Assembly: GCA_004292515.1 (NCBI GenBank)
Contig: RDXB01000029.1
Span: forward strand, 18,343-82,342
Reading direction: 5' to 3'
DNA from: Oscillatoriales cyanobacterium
GTDB lineage: Bacteria; Cyanobacteriota; Cyanobacteriia; CACIAM-69d
DNA: 64,000 nucleotides
The notes under the pieces: generated by a model
What the model was told of the DNA's origin: nothing
What the model saw: only the letters and a program-made list of their open reading frames with translations
Database searches by the model: none
Part shown: piece after piece, positions 25,927 through 34,795 of the stretch
Position numbering within the stretch: position 1 is the stretch's first letter
How the letters are laid out: each line of letters begins with the position of its first letter
Program-made: the position numbers and the translations under genes

Positions 25927-27711
25927 GTGAAAATTGCCCTGGCTCAATTGAACTTAATGGTGGGAGATCTGGCTGGCAATGCAGCAGCAATTATCGCAGC
26001 GGCCCAGCAAGCAAGCGATCGCGGTGCACGGCTACTGATCACACCTGAGCTAGCCCTCTGCGGCTATCCTCCTCGCGATCTCTTGGAACGACCAGGCTTC
26101 CTGAGCGCGATGCAACAGCAACTACGAACCCTAGCTCAGGAATTGCCGAGAAATATTGCTGTTTTAGTGGGCGTTGCTGTCAATAACCTGCTAGACATTG
26201 AAGGAGGTAAAAGTCTCTTTAATAGCGCTGTTTTGATTGATCATGGTGAGTTAAAACAAGTTTTTACCAAGCGGTTACTGCCAACCTACGATGTGTTCGA
26301 TGAAGGTCGCTATTTTGAGCCTGGCAAAAAAGCAGAATCATTTATCTTAGAGGGCTGCAAAATTGGCGTGACGATTTGTGAGGATATTTGGAATGACGAT
26401 CGCTTCTGGGGACGAAAATTTTATGAAGCAGATCCCCTAGCGGACTTGTCATCCCAAGGGGTAGATTTTGTGGTGAATTTGTCTGCTTCTCCCTACACAA
26501 TCGGGAAGCAACGATTGCGTGAAGAAATGGTGCAGTCAGCCGCCGCTAGCTATGGATTCCCGATCGCCTATGTCAATCAAGTGGGCAGCAACGATGACTT
26601 GATTTTTGATGGAACTAGCTTGGCCATTAGTCGCACTGGGGCGATCGCTGCCCGTGGAGCAGGCTTTGAAACGGGGCTAATTTTTACTGAGTTTGATTCA
26701 CAAACCCGTGATTTTGTGGCCACGGGAATGGCAGGCTCCTGGGCTGCCAGTTTTTCGGATATTCAACTGAATCAATCCCTACCTGAACAAACCGGTTTGA
26801 TTGCACCTTTACCCACCAGCACTGATGCAGAACTTTGGTCAGCATTGGTGTTAGGGATTCGGGACTATGCGCGCAAATGTGGCTTTTCCAAGATTGTGTT
26901 GGGACTCAGTGGTGGCATTGATTCTACTTTGGTTGCGGCCCTAGCCGTGGCCGCCGTTGGTGCTGACCAGGTTTTGGGGGTGTTGATGCCCTCTCCCTAT
27001 AGCTCCGATCATTCGATTACTGATGCTTTGGCCTTGGCTAACAATTTGGGCATGAAAACCCTTAAATTACCGATCGAGCCGTTGATGAATACTTTTGAGC
27101 AAGTGCTGGCCGATCCGTTCCAAGGAACAGAGCCGGACGTGACGGAAGAAAACTTGCAATCCCGGATTCGCGGCAATTTGTTAATGGCGCTGGCCAATAA
27201 GTTTGGCTACTTGTTAATTTCTACGGGCAATAAATCCGAAATGGCCGTGGGCTATTGCACACTCTATGGCGATACCAATGGTGGCTTGGCTGCGATCGCC
27301 GATGTACCCAAAACGCGCGTCTATTCCCTTTGTCAATGGCTGAATCAAGGTCAGGTTGGTGTGGCGGGTTTTGCCAAACTCAGCAGCCCAAATGATGCGA
27401 TCGTCCCGGAAAATGTGCTGACCAAAGCACCGAGCGCGGAGCTACGGCCGGGTCAGGTGGATGGGGATTCGTTGCCGCCCTATGACGTGTTGGATGACAT
27501 TCTCGATTGCCTGATTCGCCAAAAACAATCCCTCGATGACTTGGTGGCTGTGGGGCACGATCGCCCGATCGTGGAGCGGGTAATGCGACTGCTGACGCGG
27601 GCAGAATTCAAGCGCCGCCAAACGCCGCCGGGTCTGAAAGTGACGGAGCGGGCCTTTGGCACGGGCTGGCGGATGCCGATCGCGAGTCACTGGCAACTGA
27701 GCGACAGCTAA
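25927..27711 (+). CDS. nadE: Glutamine-dependent NAD+ synthase
   Basis: Amidates deamido-NAD to NAD using glutamine. Residues 1-270 are a nitrilase-type glutaminase domain with the Glu-Lys-Cys triad visible: LLITPELALCGYPPRDLL, KQVFTKRLLPTYDVFDEGRYF and GVTICEDIWND. Residues from about 310 form the synthetase, with the ATP pyrophosphatase loop GLSGGIDSTLVAALA near 328 and TGNKSEMAVGYCTLYGDTNGG. GTG 25927 (KIALAQLN) matches the family start better than the track's TTG 25918. Length 594 aa is normal. It completes the Preiss-Handler set with pncB and nadD upstream, but is separated from them by an EcsC-like gene and about 440 bases of spacer. Confidence 0.96.
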   Translation: MKIALAQLNLMVGDLAGNAAAIIAAAQQASDRGARLLITPELALCGYPPRDLLERPGFLSAMQQQLRTLAQELPRNIAVLVGVAVNNLLDIEGGKSLFNSAVLIDHGELKQVFTKRLLPTYDVFDEGRYFEPGKKAESFILEGCKIGVTICEDIWNDDRFWGRKFYEADPLADLSSQGVDFVVNLSASPYTIGKQRLREEMVQSAAASYGFPIAYVNQVGSNDDLIFDGTSLAISRTGAIAARGAGFETGLIFTEFDSQTRDFVATGMAGSWAASFSDIQLNQSLPEQTGLIAPLPTSTDAELWSALVLGIRDYARKCGFSKIVLGLSGGIDSTLVAALAVAAVGADQVLGVLMPSPYSSDHSITDALALANNLGMKTLKLPIEPLMNTFEQVLADPFQGTEPDVTEENLQSRIRGNLLMALANKFGYLLISTGNKSEMAVGYCTLYGDTNGGLAAIADVPKTRVYSLCQWLNQGQVGVAGFAKLSSPNDAIVPENVLTKAPSAELRPGQVDGDSLPPYDVLDDILDCLIRQKQSLDDLVAVGHDRPIVERVMRLLTRAEFKRRQTPPGLKVTERAFGTGWRMPIASHWQLSDS

Positions 27712-27742
27712 CCGATCGCCCCAGCCTTGCTTCAATGCCTTG

Positions 27743-27775
27743 ATCCCCCGATCGCTACCTTGACGATCGGGGGAT
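27743..27775. terminator. 12-bp perfect hairpin after nadE
   Basis: ATCCCCCGATCG and CGATCGGGGGAT pair perfectly around a 9-base loop, 31 bases after the nadE stop. No U-run follows, so it may be a transcript-stabilising hairpin or a weak terminator that insulates the metallothionein gene. Confidence 0.6.
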
Positions 27776-27795
27776 TGCCTATGGTAGGATTTCAA

Positions 27796-27817
27796 CATCT
27801 GAACAGTTAATCAGATG
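27796..27817 (+). promoter_or_regulatory. SmtB/ArsR-type operator upstream of metallothionein
   Basis: CATCTGA-ACAGTTAA-TCAGATG is a 7-base perfect dyad 27 bases before the metallothionein ATG. Its centre (TGAACAGTTAATCAGAT) closely resembles the known SmtB operator of the Synechococcus smtA promoter, which has a TGAACA...TCAGA core. A zinc-released ArsR/SmtB repressor binding here would fit. No smtB gene is adjacent. Confidence 0.7.
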
Positions 27818-27843
27818 TATTCTCGCCCAACTTGGAGAACGTC

Positions 27844-28014
27844 ATGACGATCACCACTCACAAGTGTGACTGTGGCCCTTGCCTGTGCGCAGTGGATTTG
27901 GCCACGGCAATCCAAAAAGATGGCAAATACTATTGCAGCGATGCTTGCGCCAACGGTCATCAGGGCGGCGCTTGCTGCTCCCAAGCGAGTTGCAATTGTG
28001 GTTCAGCTTCGTAG
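27844..28014 (+). CDS. smtA: Bacterial metallothionein (SmtA type)
   Basis: 56 residues with ten cysteines arranged as KCDCGPCLC, YYCSDAC, ACC and SCNC, plus a GH in NGHQGG. This is the prokaryotic metallothionein pattern that binds a Zn4 cluster in SmtA of cyanobacteria. It is cytoplasmic, and buffers zinc and binds cadmium or copper. The ATG at 27844 (MTITTHKC) is the family start; GGAGAACG lies upstream. The SmtB-type operator in its promoter implies induction by zinc. The track entry begins four residues earlier at an alternative codon. Confidence 0.94.
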   Translation: MTITTHKCDCGPCLCAVDLATAIQKDGKYYCSDACANGHQGGACCSQASCNCGSAS

Positions 28015-28186
28015 CCGATCGCTGGGTTGAGCGTTACTCGCAATATTGCCTCACGGGCTGACCGACGGCTGATCGCAATTTCCCCCCATCGGCCGTTGTG
28101 TTGGCTGAACGACCGGAAGTGGCGATCGCCGTCGGTTCATGTTTGGCCGATGATGGTAGCGACTTGACGACAACTGGGGATGAATC

Positions 28187-29272
28187 ATGGGCGATCGAAC
28201 CGTCGGCATGGCCGTGATCGGTGCGGGACGATGGGGCAAACATTTAATTCGCCAATTTGCTAACCATCCCCGATCGCGCTTGGTGGCGGTGGCCGAAGCC
28301 AATCCCGAGTTGCTGGCCGAGACGGTCGATCGCTGGTCTGGCCCGGCCGATCGCCCAGAGATCCGGTTCACATCCCATGCGGCCGAGGCGATCGCCCTGC
28401 CGACGGTTGAAGCAGTGGCGATCGCAACGCCGGCCATCACCCACTTTGAGCTGGTGCGCTTGGCCCTCTGCGCGGGCAAACACGTCTTGGTGGAAAAACC
28501 CTTGACCCTCGACCCGATCGAAGGCGATCGGCTCGGGGAACTGGCCCGATCGCACCAGCTCCAGTTGATGGTTGATCACACCTACCTGTTCCATCCAGCG
28601 GTGGAAGCAGGCGCGGCGATCGTCCGGGCGGGCAAGCTGGCGGACTTGCGCTATGGCTATGGGGCCCGCACCCACCTGGGCCCCGTGCGCCAAGATGTGG
28701 ATGCCCTTTGGGATTTGGCGATTCATGACATCGCGATTTTTAATCACTGGTTGCAGTCCAGCCCGATCGCTGTCTCCGCCCAGGGCCAGACTTGGTTGCA
28801 ACCGGGCCATGCAGCCGGCAGCGATCGCCCCAACCCCGCTGCTGGTCTGGCCGATTTGGTTTGGTTAACGCTACATTACCCACCCAGCCCACAATGGCCC
28901 CAACCCTTTACAGCCACCATTCACCTGTGCTGGAACAATCCCGATCGATCCCGGCGGCTGGGCCTGGTGGGTTCCGCAGGCACTCTCGTGTTTGACGAAA
29001 TGAATTCGGGATCGCCCCTGACCCTATTTCGCGGTCAATTGGAACAAACCGATCGCCAATGGGTTCCCATCAACCAAACCACCGAAGCGATCGCCCTGGA
29101 ACCCGGTGAACCCCTCGGGCGGGTTTGCGATCGATTCTTGGCCGGGATCTTAGATCGAGTCCCGCTCGATCGCTCCGATGCGCGCGTGGGCACGGGCCTG
29201 GTGCGCGTGCTGGCGGCTGCTTCCCGTTCCCTGGCCAGTGGCGGGGCGATCATGGCGATTGATCTCGCCTAG
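28187..29272 (+). CDS. Gfo/Idh/MocA-family oxidoreductase
   Basis: 361 residues. The N-terminal Rossmann fold MAVIGAGRWGKHLIRQFANHP has the GxGxxG dinucleotide loop. HVLVEKPLTLD holds the conserved Lys of the EKP motif that contacts substrate, and the domain ends with DLAIHDIAIFNHW, which carries the conserved D/H. The C-terminal alpha/beta domain is the usual substrate-binding half. It oxidises or reduces a sugar or inositol derivative with NAD(P), or acts in nucleotide-sugar modification. Two sugar-transferase-type genes follow on the same strand after a MITE-like element, which hints at glycan synthesis. Confidence 0.9.
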   Translation: MGDRTVGMAVIGAGRWGKHLIRQFANHPRSRLVAVAEANPELLAETVDRWSGPADRPEIRFTSHAAEAIALPTVEAVAIATPAITHFELVRLALCAGKHVLVEKPLTLDPIEGDRLGELARSHQLQLMVDHTYLFHPAVEAGAAIVRAGKLADLRYGYGARTHLGPVRQDVDALWDLAIHDIAIFNHWLQSSPIAVSAQGQTWLQPGHAAGSDRPNPAAGLADLVWLTLHYPPSPQWPQPFTATIHLCWNNPDRSRRLGLVGSAGTLVFDEMNSGSPLTLFRGQLEQTDRQWVPINQTTEAIALEPGEPLGRVCDRFLAGILDRVPLDRSDARVGTGLVRVLAAASRSLASGGAIMAIDLA

Positions 29273-29286
29273 GATTGCCCGCCTAA

Positions 29287-29416
29287 GAGGATGTCTGAAA
29301 AGTATCTTTTGATCTGGGCCAAGCACCAATAGTCGTGGGGGCAAGATGCTCAAGCCCCTTGTCTGCGTTGATCGATGGGGCATGCAAAGTATCCATTTTG
29401 GCTTTTCAGACATCCT
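29287..29416. mobile_element. MITE-like element, family 1 (best-preserved copy)
   Basis: GAGGATGTCTGAAAAGTATC at the left and GCTTTTCAGACATCC at the right are near-perfect inverted repeats, 130 bp apart. The interior carries GCACCAATAGTCGTGGGGGC, AAGATGCTCAAGCCCCTTG and GATCGATGGGGCAT. Other copies lie at 24503, 46.6 kb (half) and 58051. Confidence 0.75.
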
Positions 29417-29547
29417 TTAAGCTTGCCCGCCTAGGATTGCCTGCTTAGGATGGGCTGCATTTTCCACATTGCCCGTCGGCCCCTTCGGTGGGACACTTAG
29501 ACTCGATCGAATTTCAGGACGACTTTACAGGACGACCCACGGCGATC

Positions 29548-30849
29548 ATGCGAATTCTGTTTCTGCACCCCAACTTTCCCGCACAGTTTCGCCACGTCGC
29601 GGCGGCCCTGGGACGCGATCCCGAACACCAAGTGGTGTTTGGCACCAAAAACGAAAATCCCGAGTGGCAAATTGCCGGAGTCCAAAAAGTCCTCTTCAAG
29701 CCCAGCCGCGATCCCAGCCCCGGCACTCACCACTACATTCGCCCCTTTGAGGCGGCCGTGCTGCAAGGCCAATCGATGTTTCGGGTGGCAGAAGCGCTGA
29801 AGGCTAACGGCTTTGTGCCCGATGTGGTTTATGGCCACTCGGGCTGGGGTTCGACCCTGTTTATGAAGGATGCCTTCCCCAACGCCAAGCTATTGGGCTA
29901 TTTCGAGTGGTTCTACAAATCTGTGGGGTCGGATGCGGATTTTGATCCGTCGGAGCCGCTGTCCGTGGACGACCAAGCCCGCATTCGGATTAAAAATGCC
30001 TCGATTTTGCAGGATCTTTATTCCTGCGATCGGGGAATTTGCCCCACGGGTTGGCAGCGATCGCAGTTTCCGCCGGAATATCAATCGAAACTGCACGTGC
30101 TGCATGACGGCGTAGATACCGATTTCTTTGTGCCTGATCCCAATGCCAAGCTGGTGCTGCCCAACTTGGATCTTTCCCATGTGGACGAAATCGTCACTTA
30201 CGTGGGCCGGGGCATGGAACCCTATCGCGGTTTCCCCGAGTTCATGGAGTCGATCGTTTACCTCCAAGAAAAGCGCCCCAACTGCCATGTGGTGGTGGTG
30301 GGGAGCGATCGCGTTTGCTACGGCCGAGCGCTACCGGACGGCAAAACCTATAAAGAACTGATGTTGGAGCGGCTGCCCTCGTTGGATCTGTCGCGCTTGC
30401 ACTTTGTGGGATCGCTGCCCTATGGCTTGTATCTAAAAGTGCTGCAAGCGTCCAAGGCGCACATTTACCTCACGCGCCCCTTCGTGCTGTCTTGGTCAAT
30501 GATCGAGTCCATGGCGGCTGGCTGTTTGGTGGTGGGTTCCGCCACTGCTCCGGTGCAAGAAGTGATCCGGGATGGCGAAAACGGCCTGCTGGCGGACTTC
30601 TTCTCACCCAAGCAAATTGCCGATCGGGTGGTGGAAGTGCTGACCCATCCCACCCAAATGGCCCACATTCGCCAAGCGGCTCGCAACACCGTCTTGGAGC
30701 GCTATTCTCACCAAGCCCTGCTGTGGCGACATGTGGAGTTCCTGAAGGATTTTGCCGCCGATCGCTTGCCCCCGATCGCCTACGACCCGGCCAGCACCTT
30801 GGTCGATTACTACAACCAGCCCAGCCGTCAGCCGGCCGCGATCGGCTAG
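29548..30849 (+). CDS. Glycosyltransferase, GT4-like (GT-B fold)
   Basis: 433 residues beginning MRILFLHPNFPAQFRHVAAAL at ATG 29548; the track adds a 20-residue leader from an upstream alternative codon. The C-terminal half has the nucleotide-sugar-binding signature: LTRPFVLSWSMIESMAAGCLVVGSATAPVQEVIRDGENGLLADFFSP, containing the E-x7-E-type pattern of family 4 enzymes (SMIESMAAG, PVQEVI). It transfers a sugar from a nucleotide donor to an unknown acceptor at the cytoplasmic membrane or in the cytosol. It is followed 112 bases later by the SPINDLY-type transferase; both could act on the same glycan or protein. Confidence 0.88.
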   Translation: MRILFLHPNFPAQFRHVAAALGRDPEHQVVFGTKNENPEWQIAGVQKVLFKPSRDPSPGTHHYIRPFEAAVLQGQSMFRVAEALKANGFVPDVVYGHSGWGSTLFMKDAFPNAKLLGYFEWFYKSVGSDADFDPSEPLSVDDQARIRIKNASILQDLYSCDRGICPTGWQRSQFPPEYQSKLHVLHDGVDTDFFVPDPNAKLVLPNLDLSHVDEIVTYVGRGMEPYRGFPEFMESIVYLQEKRPNCHVVVVGSDRVCYGRALPDGKTYKELMLERLPSLDLSRLHFVGSLPYGLYLKVLQASKAHIYLTRPFVLSWSMIESMAAGCLVVGSATAPVQEVIRDGENGLLADFFSPKQIADRVVEVLTHPTQMAHIRQAARNTVLERYSHQALLWRHVEFLKDFAADRLPPIAYDPASTLVDYYNQPSRQPAAIG

Positions 30850-30961
30850 GTCGATCGCCCACCCACGCCTCATCCTCGGGCGGTGATTGCCCCGCGATCG
30901 CCGCCTGCTGGTCGTTTACTGTTCTGCCAACTTCGCCACACCTTTTGCTTTGGGTTTTGTC

Positions 30962-33733
30962 ATGGATGATGCTGCGGTTTCTCAGGCCCTCGACCGTGCA
31001 ATGCAATTGCTGCGATCGGGCAAACTCGAACAGTCGGGTCTGATCTACAAACAAATCCTCGAACATCACCCCAACCACCCCGAAGCCCTGCATTGGTTTG
31101 GGGCGATCGCCTACCAAATGGGCGAAATGGCGATCGCGATCGCCAACGTCGAAAAAGCCCTCGTCCAGCGCCCCGAAGACCCAGCGATCTTGAACACGTC
31201 CGGGCTAATTTGCCATGCGATCGGCACCTGGGATCAAGCGCTGAAATATTACTATCAAGCCCTGCAACTCCAGCCCGGTAGCCCCGAGGTGATTGGCAAT
31301 CTCCAAAACCTAGTGCGGGATTTGCTCCCAGCCTACGATCAATACGCCCAGTGGCATTACCTGGCCGGCAGTTTCGATCGGGTAGCCGAATTAGAACTGG
31401 TTTCCGGCAACCTGTTGCGGGAAATCGGTGATTTGGCGGGGGCGGAGTTGCACTATCGCCGGGGTTTGGCCGTGCGCCCAGTGCTGTGGGGGATGACGGC
31501 TCCCGAGGCGATCGTCCAGGCCGATCGCACCGGCCAACCCGTGCCGCCCCCGGCCGCCCAAACCACCTGCGCGCCGGGCCGGGAAGCAGACTTGCGACTG
31601 ATGGCCAGCGCGCCATCCTTTGCCCAACTGATGGAACGGCTGGCGGCGATTCACTTCGATCGCGCCACCATGAACCAAAGTGAAGCCGATCGATCCATCG
31701 CCCTTGAACTAATCACCGAATCCTTAGCAATTCAGCCCGCTTTTCCAGAAGCGCTCAAGCTCTACGGCAATATGTTGCTAGCCCAAGGCAACACCCAAGA
31801 GGCTGCCGATGCCTATCAAAAAGCGGTGCAGTTGAATCCGAACTACGCTGAAGCTTGGTGCAACCTAGGCAGCGTACTGGTCGGCAAGCGGCAAACCAAC
31901 GAAGCCGTGCAATGCTTTGAGCGAGCAATTCAGGCCAATCCCAAAATGGCCCAAGCCTATTGGAGTATGGGTTGTGCCTTTGCTGATGCTGGCAAAGGCG
32001 CAGAGGCGGTCAAGTGCTGGCAACAGGCGATCGCGATCGATCCGAAAGTCCAAGGCGTGCAGGGCTATTACCGAATTGCCCAAGGATTGATGCAACTGGG
32101 TGAGCGCATGACCGCCTTCGAGTGGTTTGAGCGGGCCATTCAGTTTGACGGCAAGTTCCTCGATGCCCACTGGGATCTGCTAGAGCACCTGATCTTTTGG
32201 GGCGTTTTACCCCAAGCCAGGTTGGTTGCTGAACGCTGTTGGATCACCTTTAACGAACCAGGTAGCAACCCGCGCGATCGCGTCCTGGCAGGCATCATCA
32301 CCACCAAAACCCTCTGCTTCATTGGGTTAGGGCATCTGGCGCGACAACTATTTTTAGAAATTGAGCCAGAAATCTACACCGTTTTGGATGATCTCACACC
32401 CTTTGATGTCACCAAGCTCTACGGCAACGTGCTGTTTGATATGCCGCACTTGCGCGATGACGTAGCGGCCAATGCCCGCGTAGCAAATGCCTTGGCCGAG
32501 GGCTACCGCAAAATCGTGGAATCGAACATTGCTGAACACCAGTCCGTGGGCAGCAAGCTCTATGCCGCACCCGCCACGCGATCGCCCCGCACGTCCGATC
32601 GGCTGCGGATTGGGTTCATGTCTCGCCACTATCGCCGCCACTCCGTCGGTTGGTGCAGCGGCGAAATTCTGACCGCCCTGAAAGAGCACACGCCCCACCT
32701 ATTCATGTATGTGACGGGCGACTTAACCAAAGACGATCGCACGCCTGTTTTTGAAAACGCCGCCGAAAAGTTTTATTGGCCGGGTACAGAAGACTTTCCC
32801 AATGCCAACGCCCCGAGTATTCTGCGTCGGGTTCGCGAGGACAACCTGGATGTTTTGGTTGACCTCGACTCGATCACGATTTTGCCCCACGCGGAAGTGT
32901 TGCACCAACGCCCGGCCCCCGTTTGCCTCACCTGGCTGGGCTACGATGCGCCCCACATTTGCCCCGACAACTACAACTTAGTGGACTGGAACACCCACCC
33001 GGCCGGCGTTGAGCATTACTACGTGGAAAAGCTGGTGCGGATGTCTGGTTCCTTTGCGGCCCTGTCTTACTTGCCCAGTGTGGTGACCGATCGCGTGAAG
33101 CAGCGCCAAGCGTTTCGGATTTCCGCCGATCAAACGATTTTCCTGAGCGTACCGACGGGGCAAAAGGTCAGCTTGGAAATGCTGCAAGCTCAGGTGAATG
33201 TGCTGCGCCACACGCCTGACAGCATTTTGTTCTTTAAGTCGCGGGTTGGTGATTTGGATGTGATGTTGGCGATGTATCACGAGGAATGCCGCCGCCAGGG
33301 GGTGAACCCCAACCGAGTGCGGATGTTGCCCCGCACGGCCAGCGAAGAAGAGCACCGGGCGGTCTATCAAATCGCCGATGTGCTGCTTGATTCCTATCCC
33401 TACAGCGGCGCAACCCATAACCTAGAAGCCTTGTACTTTAACCAACCGGTGGTGACGCGGGTGGGTGAGCAGTCCTTCTCGCGCCTGGGCTACTCGCTGA
33501 TGCGGGCGGCGGGTCTCGACAACGAGGGGATGGGCTGGACGTGGGATGAATATATCGATTGGGGGGTGCGCTTGGGGCGCGATCGCAACCTCTGTGATGC
33601 GGTGCGCGACAAGCTGAAGCGCGCCAAAGATCCTGTCAATCCTGCACCGCTCTGGAATCCGAAGGGCTTTGCGGCCGAGATGTATGGCATTCTGCAAGAT
33701 CTCCGCAGCAAGGCCGAGTTCAACCATTCCTAG
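30962..33733 (+). CDS. TPR/SPINDLY-type O-linked N-acetylglucosaminyltransferase
   Basis: About 923 residues from ATG 30962 (MDDAAVSQ); the 25-residue upstream extension is unlikely. N-terminal TPRs are clear near residues 10-120 (GKLEQSGLIYKQILEHHPNHPEAL, GTWDQALKYYYQALQLQPG), followed by more around 260-390 (GNTQEAADAYQKAVQLNPNYAEAW, NEAVQCFERAIQANPKMAQAY). The C-terminal 390 residues are a GT41/OGT catalytic domain: LRIGFMSRHYRRHSVGWCSGEIL, PAPVCLTWLGYDA, LLDSYPYSGATHNLEALYFNQPVVTRVGEQSFSRLGYSLMRAAGL. The family transfers GlcNAc, or in cyanobacterial cases an unknown sugar, to Ser/Thr. It is linked to the GT4-like and Gfo/Idh genes. Confidence 0.93.
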   Translation: MDDAAVSQALDRAMQLLRSGKLEQSGLIYKQILEHHPNHPEALHWFGAIAYQMGEMAIAIANVEKALVQRPEDPAILNTSGLICHAIGTWDQALKYYYQALQLQPGSPEVIGNLQNLVRDLLPAYDQYAQWHYLAGSFDRVAELELVSGNLLREIGDLAGAELHYRRGLAVRPVLWGMTAPEAIVQADRTGQPVPPPAAQTTCAPGREADLRLMASAPSFAQLMERLAAIHFDRATMNQSEADRSIALELITESLAIQPAFPEALKLYGNMLLAQGNTQEAADAYQKAVQLNPNYAEAWCNLGSVLVGKRQTNEAVQCFERAIQANPKMAQAYWSMGCAFADAGKGAEAVKCWQQAIAIDPKVQGVQGYYRIAQGLMQLGERMTAFEWFERAIQFDGKFLDAHWDLLEHLIFWGVLPQARLVAERCWITFNEPGSNPRDRVLAGIITTKTLCFIGLGHLARQLFLEIEPEIYTVLDDLTPFDVTKLYGNVLFDMPHLRDDVAANARVANALAEGYRKIVESNIAEHQSVGSKLYAAPATRSPRTSDRLRIGFMSRHYRRHSVGWCSGEILTALKEHTPHLFMYVTGDLTKDDRTPVFENAAEKFYWPGTEDFPNANAPSILRRVREDNLDVLVDLDSITILPHAEVLHQRPAPVCLTWLGYDAPHICPDNYNLVDWNTHPAGVEHYYVEKLVRMSGSFAALSYLPSVVTDRVKQRQAFRISADQTIFLSVPTGQKVSLEMLQAQVNVLRHTPDSILFFKSRVGDLDVMLAMYHEECRRQGVNPNRVRMLPRTASEEEHRAVYQIADVLLDSYPYSGATHNLEALYFNQPVVTRVGEQSFSRLGYSLMRAAGLDNEGMGWTWDEYIDWGVRLGRDRNLCDAVRDKLKRAKDPVNPAPLWNPKGFAAEMYGILQDLRSKAEFNHS

Positions 33734-33773
33734 TCAGCCCAGTCAGCCCAGTCAGCCCAGTCAGCCCAGTCAG
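33732..33773 (+). repeat. 10-bp tandem repeat (AGTCAGCCC) after SPINDLY gene
   Basis: CAGTCAGCCC is repeated four to five times directly after the stop codon of the SPINDLY-type gene, ending CAGTCAGATCCC. No function is visible. Confidence 0.8.
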
Positions 33774-33796
33774 ATCCCATCACCCTTGAGTGAGAT

Positions 33797-34744
33797 TTAG
33801 GGCGCTTTGGTCGTAGCGGCCGAGCCACCGATCTGCACGTTGGGGGCTTGGATCGTGGGGGCCTGTTGGCCGTTCCATTTTTCGATCCGGGCCCGATCGA
33901 CCCGGAGCCGCTCCAGTTCCAGCAACTGCGGCGTGATCGACCCGGCTCGCAGGCGGTTGGATTCGGCCTCGGCCCGGGCCTGCTCGATCGTCACTAGCGC
34001 TTCACCTTTAGCCTTGGCCACATTGGAAGCGGCTTCGGCTTCCACCTTGCGCCGGTTCGCTTCGGCGGTTTGGGCCGCCTGCTGGGCTGCGAACTGCTCG
34101 TTGATGCTCTTTTGAATATCTGGTGGCAAGCGCAGGGGACTCAGCAATGACACATCCTGAACCGCAATAAACGGGAAACGGCGCTGAATGCATTCACGCA
34201 CGCCGCCCACAAGTCGCTGTTGGCTGGTGGGCAGTTGCACGGGGGTCAGCTTCAGGGTTTCCGAGGCTTCCGAAAAACAGTTTCGCAAGCCATTTCTCAG
34301 TTCATTGGCGCGAAATTCGTCGGGCGTTTTACGGTAGGTTTCATAAAATTCATGGAGGCGGGTTTTGCGCCCACCGCTGATGGCTTCGGTGGAAAATCCA
34401 AACGATAAACCCACATCGGCGGAGACTGGACTTCCGGCGACAGAAAAGATAATCGACTCGTCATTCACCGATCCTTCATTGGCATCTTTGGTGAATGGAT
34501 AGGTGTTAACGAAGGTGGGAAAAATCACGACTTGTTCGGTGTAGCCGTTGTACCAAACACGTCCACTGACTAAGGCAGCTTTGTCGATGCCCTTATTGCC
34601 GCCATAGAGTTCGATTTTGAGGCCTGCATAGCCCGGTTCCACGGTAATGATGCTAGTGCCGGGAATGACCCCGCAGGCATTGAGACCGAGGGAGATGATC
34701 CCAACAATGGGCATTAGTGGGGAGACAAGCGATCGAAGGTTCAT
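33797..34744 (-). CDS. SPFH/prohibitin-family protein with lipobox-like start
   Basis: 315 residues. The N-terminal hydrophobic segment PLMPIVGIISLGLNACG ends in LNAC, a possible lipoprotein cleavage site, although prohibitins are often simply membrane-anchored. The SPFH core follows (TVEPGYAGLKIELYG, VVIFPTFVNTYPFT, SADVGLSFGF, LRNGLRNCFSEA), and then a long Ala/Glu coiled coil (AAQQAAQTAEANRRKVEAEAASNVAKAKGEALVTIEQARAEAESNR). Such proteins form ring-shaped membrane scaffolds. It is monocistronic, facing the SPINDLY gene convergently. Its role is inferred from the family only. Confidence 0.87.
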   Translation of the reverse strand: MNLRSLVSPLMPIVGIISLGLNACGVIPGTSIITVEPGYAGLKIELYGGNKGIDKAALVSGRVWYNGYTEQVVIFPTFVNTYPFTKDANEGSVNDESIIFSVAGSPVSADVGLSFGFSTEAISGGRKTRLHEFYETYRKTPDEFRANELRNGLRNCFSEASETLKLTPVQLPTSQQRLVGGVRECIQRRFPFIAVQDVSLLSPLRLPPDIQKSINEQFAAQQAAQTAEANRRKVEAEAASNVAKAKGEALVTIEQARAEAESNRLRAGSITPQLLELERLRVDRARIEKWNGQQAPTIQAPNVQIGGSAATTKAP

Positions 34745-34795
34745 GGCAATGAATCGGATAAACAGTGATGGGTTCCAATCAATTCCTGATCAGGA

